Origin: CAMEON01 sp045643785
Lineage (GTDB): Bacteria; Bacillota; Clostridia; Oscillospirales; CAG-272
Assembly (NCBI GenBank): GCA_045643785.1
Contig: JAZRFR010000274.1
Coordinates: 1 to 6,546, forward strand
DNA: 6,546 nt
Direction of reading: 5' to 3'
In this document: piece by piece, positions 1 through 5,588 of the stretch
How positions within the stretch are numbered: position 1 is the first letter of the stretch
Layout: each line of letters opens with the position of its first letter
Program-made: the position numbers and the translations under genes
The notes under the pieces: model-generated
Told to the model about the DNA's origin: nothing
The model's database searches: none
The model's input: the letters and a program-made list of their open reading frames with translations, nothing else

Positions 1-31
1 CCAGGGAGACCGTTCTTTTTTTGTTATAGCA

Positions 32-50
32 GCAGGGGTTCCCCCCCTGC
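32..50. repeat. Inverted repeat, 7-bp GC arms
   Basis: The arms GCAGGGG (32-38) and CCCCTGC (44-50) enclose a 5-base loop. The pair is part of the repeat block and lies seven bases from the next hairpin. It has no adjacent T-run to its right, so termination on the plus strand is unlikely. Confidence 0.65.
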
Positions 51-56
51 ACCCCA

Positions 57-86
57 CCAGAAACCCTTTTACAAAGGGGTTTCTGG
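57..86. repeat. Inverted repeat, 10-bp perfect arms
   Basis: CCAGAAACCC at 57-66 pairs perfectly with 77-86. The inner bases TTTT/AAAG continue the stem with one G-U pair, leaving almost no loop. The ends read CCAG and CTGG, a pattern shared approximately with the ends of the 240-275 palindrome (CCAGAGGG and CCCTTTGG), which suggests related modules within one element. Confidence 0.7.
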
Positions 87-126
87 ACTTCCTAAAACTT
101 TTCAACAAGATAATTGTTCAACTGTC

Positions 127-233
127 TTGAAGGTTCTTGAAAAAAGTCCGGAAGAGGATTTCTTTTAAAAGGGTTTAAGAATCCCAATAACTTATAAAAG
201 TCACATGATTATTCTTTTTTGAAAGTTCTTGAA
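127..233. repeat. Pair of 15-base direct repeats
   Basis: TTGAAGGTTCTTGAA at 127-141 and TTGAAAGTTCTTGAA at 219-233 differ at a single base. They flank an AT-rich 77-base spacer. Within that spacer GGATTTCTT and AAGAATCC form an imperfect stem with one bulge. The repeats lie inside the hairpin-rich block and are probably internal modules of it. Confidence 0.5.
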
Positions 234-239
234 GGGTGT

Positions 240-275
240 CCAGAGGGAAACTTCTTTCAAGAAGTTTCCCTTTGG
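240..275. repeat. 17-bp-arm palindrome over a gene end
   Basis: The arms 240-256 and 259-275 are complementary at all but one position, which is a G-T. The inner 12 bp (GGGAAACTTCTT) match exactly and only two bases separate the arms. On the minus strand the TGA stop codon of the 351-residue gene is at 259-257, in the centre of the palindrome. The structure may act as a 3' end or mRNA-stabilising hairpin for that gene, but no T-tract follows it on the minus strand. Confidence 0.75.
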
Positions 276-1312
276 CGTCTCCCCTCGTCCCCCTCGTTCC
301 CCTTGCTCTCCTGCAGCCGCAAGAAAGCCTTGAGATCGGTGGTGGGGAGCAAGGCGGGGTCTGTCAGCCATTCCAGGGTGATCCGCGCTTCGGCCAGATC
401 TCGGTGCAAGGGGTCCCGTCTCGCCAGAGGGCAGACCTCCGCGAAAAACGCCGCGCCGCCAAACTCGCTCACCGCGGCGAAAAAGCGATGATTGCGAGTC
501 CAGTCGTCTTCGCGCAGAGAAGCGGAACTCCCCCGCTTCTCCACGGGATAGCGGATCTCGAGGATCAGATTTCCACCGTCCTCACTCCCCGCCGCATCTA
601 CACGGACAGAGGCGCCGCGGGTGGCCGACTCGTTGCGCGCCTTTGTGAGCAGGTACAAGAGCAGACTCTCCAAAAGCGGCATGTCGTAGCATCTGACCCG
701 TCTGATTTCAGCTCCCGAAACAGACACCTCGCACCCCGCAAAACCGCCCATATCCTTCGCCAACGCCAGCAGATCATCGCAGTACACACCGCCGTCGGAA
801 GCAATCGGAACGCTGTGCCCGATTCCGTATTCCCCAAAGACCCGACAAGCCTCGGCAAACGCCTCGTAGGAAGATTCGTCACCTCGATTGCTCACACCGG
901 CAGCCTTTCGAACCTCGTCGCTGATCCGCCAGGAATCCATGCCAAAGCCACTCCCCGCCCCCTCGCAGATCATGCGAGACAGCGCCTCGGGATCCCCGTG
1001 GATGTGCCACAAAATCCCGATACCCGCATGGCGCTCGTAGCGGCGATCCAGTAGCCCAACGCCCCATTTGGTGCATACCCAAAGGGGTGTTTCGTCTCCG
1101 CTTGACAGATACGCCAGCGCTTCCTCGCCCAGCTCCGCCGCGAAAGCCAAACTCTCCCCCGCGCGGATCCCCTCCATGTTGGGGCACCGCCCCGTCAGGA
1201 TCTCGGCAACTCCGCCGTCCTCACGAAACAGCACGTAGCTCACGCAATGAAATCCCCCGTCCATGTCGGTATTCGGATTTTGCCATTGATCCCACGTATA
1301 TGTACGCCTCAT
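257..1312 (-). CDS. Hypothetical 351-aa soluble protein
   Basis: I do not recognise this protein. It has no signal peptide and no membrane segment, so it is probably cytoplasmic. The ATG at 1312 is chosen because GAAAGG lies 9 bases upstream (1322-1327). A longer in-frame start at 1420 would place coding sequence over the divergent promoter and add a basic, AT-encoded, unlikely N-terminus. The N-terminal half (about residues 20-120) mixes predicted strands and helices and includes GIGILWHIHGDPEALSRM at about 97-114. Around residues 205-255 a helix ESLLLYLLTKARNES is followed by strands SVRVDA and NLILEIRYP. This loosely resembles the N-box helix and following strands of GHKL ATPases, but the magnesium-binding Asn motif and glycine-rich lid are not evident. 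That comparison is weak inference. The tail (336-351) is charged and encoded by a 9-bp tandem repeat plus a palindrome. No partner gene is adjacent on the same strand in the window. Confidence 0.7.
   Translation of the reverse strand: MRRTYTWDQWQNPNTDMDGGFHCVSYVLFREDGGVAEILTGRCPNMEGIRAGESLAFAAELGEEALAYLSSGDETPLWVCTKWGVGLLDRRYERHAGIGILWHIHGDPEALSRMICEGAGSGFGMDSWRISDEVRKAAGVSNRGDESSYEAFAEACRVFGEYGIGHSVPIASDGGVYCDDLLALAKDMGGFAGCEVSVSGAEIRRVRCYDMPLLESLLLYLLTKARNESATRGASVRVDAAGSEDGGNLILEIRYPVEKRGSSASLREDDWTRNHRFFAAVSEFGGAAFFAEVCPLARRDPLHRDLAEARITLEWLTDPALLPTTDLKAFLRLQESKGNEGDEGRRQRETS
281..307. repeat. 9-bp tandem repeat, three units
   Basis: The units are CCCCTCGTC (281-289), CCCCTCGTT (290-298) and the diverged CCCCTTGCT (299-307). 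Read on the minus strand they encode the successive triplets SKG, NEG and DEG near the C-terminus of the 351-residue protein. The unit length is a multiple of three, so copy-number change would keep the frame. Confidence 0.6.
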
Positions 1313-1401
1313 TTGCCGCCGCCTTTCATGCCTGTCAAGCCGTGTGCCAACCGTCCTCGACCGAGCAAAAATATATTTGTAAATAATTTTTTCTTTTCTT
1401 C

Positions 1402-1454
1402 TACGCCTATTGACAAGCACGAAATATTGTGTTATAATACATCATATAGGCGTA
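1402..1454. promoter_or_regulatory. Inverted repeats flanking a promoter
   Basis: TACGCCTAT at 1402-1410 is the exact reverse complement of ATAGGCGTA at 1446-1454. One copy abuts the -35 hexamer and the other lies just beyond the -10, around the expected transcription start. The right copy is also inside a second dyad, CATATA-GGCG-TATATG (1443-1458). The two 9-mers are centred 44 bp apart, about four helical turns. Paired operator sites for a dimeric regulator are a reasonable inference, but the regulator is unknown. Confidence 0.4.
1410..1438 (+). promoter_or_regulatory. Perfect-consensus sigma-A promoter
   Basis: TTGACA (1410-1415) and TATAAT (1433-1438) are separated by exactly 17 bases, matching the housekeeping sigma consensus at all twelve positions. 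Transcription should start near 1445, giving a leader of about 86 bases before the SH3-lipoprotein gene. The leader contains a small stem, GCAAG (1471-1475) with CTTGC (1483-1487). A promoter this strong would usually be either constitutive or held in check by a repressor. Confidence 0.92.
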
Positions 1455-1530
1455 TATGTTGTGCAAGAATGCAAGTTTTACCCTTGCCCGACAATCCGAT
1501 AACACATTGTTCCATTAGGAGGATATTGAA

Positions 1531-2277
1531 ATGAAAAAGAAACTGTTAGTCATCCTGGCCGCATCGCTCCTGCTCCTGTCTGCTGCCGCTTGCAGCAAGA
1601 AGAACCCCGAGCAGCCCGACGATTCCGCAGACACTAAAGACCCCAACGAGTCCTACATTGTGATTTACGGAACCGATGAGAACGGCAATACCGTAACCCA
1701 TCACGAGCCCGTTACCAAGGAGCCCGAGACCGAGGAGTTCGATCCCACCGAGGAGAACCCCACCTTCACCGACATTTCCAAGAAGATCGTCGTCTTCGCA
1801 AACGCCGCTACCGTCCGTTCTGCTACTGTTGTTGCCGAGAACAACGTCGTAGGCTGGCCCACCGAGAATACGGTTCTGGATGTAACCGGTGAAAGCGAAA
1901 ACTGGTACCGCATCACCTACAACGAGCAGACCTGCTACATCGCCAAGGCTGTTGCCGGCGGCGATCCTGCCACTCTGGATGCCTTCACCGCTATCGAGGG
2001 CGGCGAGGAAGTGGTCGTAACTGCCAGCGCCGTCAACGTTCGTTCTTACCCCACCTCCCTGAGTGACTACACCAAGCGCGGCACCCTCGCCAAGGATACC
2101 GTCGTCACCCGTGTGGCTATCAGCGAGAACTGGAGCCGCATCCTGTACGAGGTTAAGTCCGAGACCGAGACCGACGCTGATGGCAACCCCAAGGTTGAGA
2201 TCAAGCAGTACTACGTCAGCAACGATTACATCGCTCCCGTCAACGCCGAGACCGGCGCCGACACCACTGCCGAGTAA
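1531..2277 (+). CDS. SH3-repeat lipoprotein, secreted
   Basis: This encodes a 248-residue lipoprotein expected on the outer face of the cytoplasmic membrane. Residues 1-20 form a signal peptide: three lysines, a leucine-rich core, then a lipobox-like AAAC with the lipidated cysteine at 21. A Pro/Glu/Asp/Thr-rich linker (22-80) follows and probably spans part of the cell wall. Two bacterial SH3-like (SH3b) repeats come next. The first is at about 85-141 and contains ATVRS, ENWYRITY and CYIA. The second is at about 159-234 and contains AVNVRSYP, ENWSRILYE and YYVSNDYI. An acidic insert, about 209-225, interrupts the second before its last strands. SH3b domains in Bacillota commonly bind peptidoglycan or mediate protein contacts. 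No enzyme domain is present, so a binding or sensory role is inferred. AGGAGG at 1517-1522, 8 bases upstream, fixes the ATG start. The gene is monocistronic, between a strong promoter and a strong terminator. Its codon use is strongly biased (mostly GAG, AAC, CCC), in keeping with high expression. Confidence 0.88.
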   Translation: MKKKLLVILAASLLLLSAAACSKKNPEQPDDSADTKDPNESYIVIYGTDENGNTVTHHEPVTKEPETEEFDPTEENPTFTDISKKIVVFANAATVRSATVVAENNVVGWPTENTVLDVTGESENWYRITYNEQTCYIAKAVAGGDPATLDAFTAIEGGEEVVVTASAVNVRSYPTSLSDYTKRGTLAKDTVVTRVAISENWSRILYEVKSETETDADGNPKVEIKQYYVSNDYIAPVNAETGADTTAE

Positions 2278-2297
2278 TTTCCATTATAAGATTCTGC

Positions 2298-2338
2298 AAA
2301 GCCTATTGATGCGAACCCTCGCATCAATAGGCTTTTTT
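2298..2338 (+). terminator. Strong intrinsic terminator
   Basis: GCCTATTGATGCG (2301-2313) pairs perfectly with 2320-2332 across a 6-base loop, followed by six T residues (2333-2338). Adjacent A/T bases (2298-2300 with 2333-2335) can lengthen the stem. It ends the SH3-lipoprotein transcript. On the opposite strand the same stem begins just after the HAD gene's stop codon, but only three T residues follow it, so bidirectional use is possible though weaker for the HAD gene. Confidence 0.93.
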
Positions 2339-3003
2339 CAGATACAAAGCAGTATATCCTCAATATTCGAAATCACAGGCTTTCCCTTGCACTCCAAAAT
2401 TTCCTTGGATTGATGTCCGCCGCAAAACAGCAGACAGTCTCCGCCCACGGCATCCGCTACGTCAGCATCATGCTCGGTATCGCCAATGAACAGCGGCCGC
2501 GCATCGGGGTTGCGTTCGCGCCATTCCAGCGCAATCTTTACCTTGCTCCGCGCGTGGATGTTATCCAATCCCAGAATTTCTTCAAAGGCATCCTTCAGCC
2601 CCAGGCGGGCAAGCTGCCCCTCCAACTGTTCGATCTTGGTCGCAGAAAGTACGATCTGCGGAAGTCCCTTTTGGCCAATGGCCTCCACAGCCTCCGCCGC
2701 TCCGGGGATCAGACCGCAACCCGCCTCTCCCGCTAAATAATGAGCCACCCATTCGGGCGCCAGCACCGTATCGTAGTCCTCCGCCTCAAAATCAAAGCCC
2801 AAGCGTCGATAATAGGCATCAATGGGAAAACCGAATATCCGTCGGTAGGCCTCCTCGTCGGGGATCACGTCAAGCCCTCGCTTTTCCAGCATGACGTTCA
2901 CACTGTCAATGCCCAGGCGAATATCATCCAGAATCGTCCCGTTAAAGTCCCATATGATATGCGTGTAGTCACCGCGATTTCGCAACGTCTCAAACCTATC
3001 CAT
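2338..3003 (-). CDS. HAD-superfamily phosphatase, DxN variant
   Basis: This 221-residue cytoplasmic hydrolase is of the phosphoglycolate-phosphatase-like HAD group (Rossmann core plus a small helical cap). Motif I is IIWDFNGTILDD with nucleophile Asp19. The usual second Asp, the general acid/base, is Asn21. Motif II is probably Ser120 in IVLSATK, motif III is Lys154 or Lys156 in ARSKVKIALEW, and motif IV is FIGDTEHDADVADAVG with Asp175 and Asp179. The cap lies between motifs I and II (about residues 30-105). HAD members with a D-x-N motif I (WDWNGT type) are known, so the variant is probably a subfamily trait, though it could alter or lower activity. The substrate cannot be deduced. The ATG at 3003 is preferred over TTG at 3018 and ATG at 3009, since AAGGAG stands 6 bases before it. 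The gene follows the binding-protein gene on the same strand but sits behind a hairpin terminator. It converges with the SH3-lipoprotein gene. Confidence 0.88.
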   Translation of the reverse strand: MDRFETLRNRGDYTHIIWDFNGTILDDIRLGIDSVNVMLEKRGLDVIPDEEAYRRIFGFPIDAYYRRLGFDFEAEDYDTVLAPEWVAHYLAGEAGCGLIPGAAEAVEAIGQKGLPQIVLSATKIEQLEGQLARLGLKDAFEEILGLDNIHARSKVKIALEWRERNPDARPLFIGDTEHDADVADAVGGDCLLFCGGHQSKEILECKGKPVISNIEDILLCI

Positions 3004-3009
3004 ATACAT

Positions 3010-3016
3010 CTCCTTC
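3010..3016 (-). promoter_or_regulatory. RBS that sets the HAD gene start
   Basis: GAAGGAG on the minus strand occupies 3016-3010. It touches the upstream ATG at 3009 and overlaps the TTG at 3018, excluding both as efficient starts. It is spaced 6 bases from the ATG at 3003, which is therefore the start. Confidence 0.85.
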
Positions 3017-3024
3017 AAATTCCG

Positions 3025-3065
3025 ACAGAAAAGAGCGGTCGATGAGACCGCTCTTTTCTGTTTTT
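3025..3065 (-). terminator. Hairpin terminator behind binding-protein gene
   Basis: Fifteen perfectly complementary bases (3026-3040 with 3046-3060) enclose a 5-base loop. In the minus direction the GC-rich core AGAGCGGTC/GACCGCTCT is followed by TTTCTG. In the plus direction TTTTT follows (3061-3065). It lies 22 bases after the binding-protein stop codon and ends only 9 bases before the HAD gene's ribosome binding site. It could be a partial terminator setting the ratio of the two genes. Confidence 0.82.
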
Positions 3066-3087
3066 ACGCGAGTATACGCGAGATCGA

Positions 3088-5472
3088 TCAGTCCGCGGTC
3101 GAAGGCACGTAGGCGTAGCCGTACGTGGTCAGCCAAGTCTGATAGATCGTGTAAGGCGAGCTACCGTTCAGATCGGGCTCCTGATCGGGAACCTCAGGAC
3201 CTGCGGGAGCTTCGGGATCGTAGTTGGGGTTGGTAGCCTTGAGCAACTGCGAGCTGGCGCTGGCCGCATACTTACGAATCAGGCCATCCTGTTGATCGCT
3301 CATCAGAGCCATCAGATCATCCTTGTTGGTGCACTCGTCGATCAGAGCCAGAGCTTCCTTGTTCAGGTTGTCAATGTAGTCGATCAGAGTAACGTCCAGG
3401 CTGTAGTCGCTGTCTGCGGTTGCCGTGTTGAAATCAAAGCCCAGCAGAGGATTGATGAGAGAGTCGTTGTTCTGGATCTTTGCGTAGGTCCAAGCATCAG
3501 CACCCATAGACTCGGGAGGAGTTGCGATGAAGCAGTTACCGGTCTTCTCCAGATCCATGCGGTAGATACCGAACTGCTTGTTGGAGAGCAGGCGAACAGT
3601 ATAGGCCTTCTGACCGTTCTCGTCCTCTTCCTCGATCAGCTCGTAATGCTGACCCTCAATACCGTACTGCAGCAGGTTGCGCAGCTCCTTGTTGGTGTTG
3701 AGGTAAGTGATGATTTCCATGGAGCGAGCGAGGTAGCTGCTGTTTGCGTAAACGGCGAACATGTTGCCGTACAGCTCTTCCTCGGTTGCCTCGGGATACT
3801 CAGCGACTACGACGTAGTATTCCTTGCCGTCCTCGCCAACGTATACGCCGTCCTTCTCGTATGCCTGCTTGATGCGGGCATCACCCTTCATGAAGGATAC
3901 GGCAGCGGTCTGGCCTTCCTTCACTTCACCGTAGTAGGACTGGTAATCGTAGTCCTTCAGGGTAGCGTACAGGTTGTGATACTCAGGGAGAGTAAACAGG
4001 GAGTTGAAGCCCAGGTTGATGGAACCGCGGTTACGCTTAGCCGCGTCCTTCATCATGGTACCCAGGATGGAGAAATCTGCATCCTTATCAAAGGAGTAGT
4101 TGTAAGTAGGACGGGCGTTACCGTCGTCATCCATCTTGGTCTCGGCATCGATCTTCACGCGCAGATCGTTCTCGGCGGTCACGGTGAAGCCGTCCTTGTC
4201 AACCAGATACAGGGAGCCCTCGGTGGTCACGCGCTCGTACTTTTCCTTCTTGGCATCATAGACCCAAGCGCCCTCGGCGTCGGTCTCGTAACGGTAGCCC
4301 AGCACGTTGCCGTCCTTGTCAACGAACTCGCCGTCGGCGTTGGTCTTGTAGACCACGTCGGGCTGAACGGAGTTGGTAATGGCAGACTTGGTGGTGGTAA
4401 TGGTATTACCGTCCTTGTCGGTGGACTCCACAGCCTTGTCGTACTTCTTCTTCACCACGTAGTTACGGCCGGTCTCCTTGTCGAAGTACATATCGTACAC
4501 GGACTGATCCACGTAGTTCAGATCCCAGTACCAGCAGAGCATCTTCAGGCACTCCTGGTAGGTGGAAGCCAGAGGCACGACGTAGCCCTCGTCCTCGGGG
4601 GTCTTGCCGGCGTCCTTATTGTGGTTGCGAACGTCGTTCAGGAAGGTGTTGAGGTCCAGAACGCTCTCTACCTTGTCGATCTTCTGGTAGTACTTATCGA
4701 ACAGTTCCTTGTCGATCATCATGTAGGTGTACTCACCGATCGGCACGTTGTTGGGGATCGCATACACGCCACCCTCGATCTGCACACCCTGCAGAAGAGA
4801 GGTAGAGATGTAGTCGTTCAGCTTCTTGGAAGAAGTGGACAGCTCCTCGCCCAGGGAAGCCAGCCACTCGGAGCTGTAGTACTCCATATAGCGCTCGTAG
4901 CCGGACAGGTAGAAGATGTCGACCTGGTTCTCCTTGGGCTCGGGATACTTGATCTGGGTGATACCGTACTCGTTGGTCTCGGTCTCCTCCTCAGTCTCCT
5001 TCGCGTTCTCGTCGTCCTCTTCTTCTTCAACCTTCTGGTACTTGGCGTACTCGGGGAAGTCAACGTAGAACTGCTTGGTCAGCTCTTCTCTGCTCTTTCC
5101 CTCGTCCTTGTGCAGCTTGATATACTTACGAAGCTCCTTGTCGGCCTTCTCCTGCATCTCAATATCGTATTGAGCATCTTCGATGGCCTGCTCCAGCTTC
5201 TCGTAGTATTCTTCCTCGGTGCAGAACTTCAAAACCACGTTGGTCTTGAACTTCGCCTTGGTGATCTTGGTGAATGCTTCGCTGACAGCCTTCTTGGCGG
5301 TCTCGTCGGTGTCCTCACCGGCAATGAGCCACATAACGATGGTCTTTGCGCTGTTATCCACGGTAGAGCCTTCTTCTTCTCCGGTCTCCGTCTTCGTGGT
5401 CGAGCAGCTTGCCAGCACGCAGGTCAGCAACATCAATATGCTCAGCATCAAGCATATGAGTCTCTTGTTCAT
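3088..5472 (-). CDS. Oversized solute-binding-like lipoprotein
   Basis: This 794-residue protein is probably an extracellular solute-binding lipoprotein of the ABC-importer family 1 (sugar/oligosaccharide) type. The signal peptide (1-22) ends in the lipobox LASC with lipidated Cys23. Family-like features are an opening strand KTIVMWLIAGED (43-54), VDIFYLSGYERYM (184-196), IEGGVYAIPNNVP (232-244), YMMIDKELFDKYY (250-262), and a late helical segment (571-613) with ANSSYLARSMEIITYLN. Typical members have about 420-550 residues. The extra length lies mainly in an acidic, helix-prone insert (about 97-180) and an Asp/Gly-rich stretch (about 331-460) with recurring DKDG motifs. The C-terminal tail (744-770) is Pro-rich. 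AAGGAGG at 5480-5486, 7 bases upstream, sets the start. No permease or ATPase gene adjoins it, so it either works with a distant transporter or has become an adhesin or sensor. The ligand is unknown. A dedicated promoter lies at 5540-5568. Confidence 0.83.
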   Translation of the reverse strand: MNKRLICLMLSILMLLTCVLASCSTTKTETGEEEGSTVDNSAKTIVMWLIAGEDTDETAKKAVSEAFTKITKAKFKTNVVLKFCTEEEYYEKLEQAIEDAQYDIEMQEKADKELRKYIKLHKDEGKSREELTKQFYVDFPEYAKYQKVEEEEDDENAKETEEETETNEYGITQIKYPEPKENQVDIFYLSGYERYMEYYSSEWLASLGEELSTSSKKLNDYISTSLLQGVQIEGGVYAIPNNVPIGEYTYMMIDKELFDKYYQKIDKVESVLDLNTFLNDVRNHNKDAGKTPEDEGYVVPLASTYQECLKMLCWYWDLNYVDQSVYDMYFDKETGRNYVVKKKYDKAVESTDKDGNTITTTKSAITNSVQPDVVYKTNADGEFVDKDGNVLGYRYETDAEGAWVYDAKKEKYERVTTEGSLYLVDKDGFTVTAENDLRVKIDAETKMDDDGNARPTYNYSFDKDADFSILGTMMKDAAKRNRGSINLGFNSLFTLPEYHNLYATLKDYDYQSYYGEVKEGQTAAVSFMKGDARIKQAYEKDGVYVGEDGKEYYVVVAEYPEATEEELYGNMFAVYANSSYLARSMEIITYLNTNKELRNLLQYGIEGQHYELIEEEDENGQKAYTVRLLSNKQFGIYRMDLEKTGNCFIATPPESMGADAWTYAKIQNNDSLINPLLGFDFNTATADSDYSLDVTLIDYIDNLNKEALALIDECTNKDDLMALMSDQQDGLIRKYAASASSQLLKATNPNYDPEAPAGPEVPDQEPDLNGSSPYTIYQTWLTTYGYAYVPSTAD

Positions 5473-5489
5473 ACTCGTTCCTCCTTAAG

Positions 5490-5525
5490 AGCTTTGCAGT
5501 TGCCCGTATCGCGACAACTACAGCT
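5490..5525 (-). promoter_or_regulatory. 5' leader hairpin before the RBS
   Basis: On the minus strand AGCTGTAGTTG can pair with CAACTGC and AGCT, with a two-base AA bulge and two G-U/A-U-type closures. The stem starts a few bases after the expected transcript start and ends just before AAGGAGG. It resembles 5' stabilising hairpins of abundant mRNAs, although translational control is also possible. It does not match a riboswitch class I know. Confidence 0.4.
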
Positions 5526-5539
5526 TTTGATACCCATAT

Positions 5540-5568
5540 ATTTTACACTATTTTTATGAATCTGTCAA
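5540..5568 (-). promoter_or_regulatory. Near-consensus sigma-A promoter
   Basis: On the minus strand TTGACA (5568-5563) and TAAAAT (5545-5540) are 17 bases apart, eleven of twelve consensus positions. Transcription should begin near 5533, about 60 bases before the binding-protein start codon. Confidence 0.88.
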
Positions 5569-5588
5569 GTGAATTTTTTGAACACTTG
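5566..5588. promoter_or_regulatory. Candidate operator over the -35
   Basis: CAAGTG (5566-5571) and CACTTG (5583-5588) form a perfect 6-bp inverted repeat with an 11-base AT-rich centre, overlapping the -35 hexamer of the binding-protein promoter. Position and symmetry suit a dimeric repressor, for example of a carbohydrate regulator. The assignment is inference from geometry alone. Confidence 0.35.

Larger units (their letters stand above)
1..275. repeat. Hairpin-rich non-coding repeat block
   Basis: I see no gene in this stretch. It contains at least three strong inverted repeats. The first has arms GCAGGGG/CCCCTGC at 32-38 and 44-50. The second has arms CCAGAAACCC/GGGTTTCTGG at 57-66 and 77-86 and extends inward with TTTT/AAAG. 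The third is a palindrome centred at 257-258 (arms 240-256 and 259-275). A 15-base direct repeat, TTGAARGTTCTTGAA, occurs at 127-141 and 219-233 with one mismatch. None of the hairpins is followed by a clean T-run on either strand, so they do not look like simple intrinsic terminators. Similar hairpin mosaics are dispersed in many Clostridia genomes, so a multicopy interspersed element is the likely identity. That is inference from memory of such sequences, because copy number cannot be seen in one window. Confidence 0.6.

Noticed and set aside
236..1054. A 272-codon plus-strand open frame opposite the 351-residue gene
   Set aside because: It begins inside the repeat palindrome, lacks a ribosome binding site and gives a low-complexity Arg/Pro/Ala-rich product. 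The minus-strand frame has a good start and more protein-like composition.
1313..1340. TTGACA on the minus strand just before the 351-residue gene, as a -35 element
   Set aside because: It is about 25 bases from the start codon, so the -10 would fall on the ATG, and no TATAAT-like sequence is there. I found no good promoter for this gene in the window.
1313..1420. N-terminal extension of the 351-residue protein to an ATG at 1420
   Set aside because: The extra 36 residues are Arg/Lys/Ile-rich, are encoded by AT-rich intergenic DNA and overlap the divergent promoter. The ATG at 1312 has a proper ribosome binding site.
1471..1510. A riboswitch in the 86-base leader of the SH3-lipoprotein gene
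   Set aside because: Only 5-bp stems are present (GCAAG/CTTGC and ACAAT/ATTGT), without a terminator-antiterminator arrangement or a known aptamer core.
3292..5559. A 755-codon open frame on the plus strand, antisense to the binding-protein gene
   Set aside because: It is dominated by Val, Leu and Gly, has no ribosome binding site, and is explained by the strong codon bias of the real gene on the other strand, whose lipobox and family motifs are clear.
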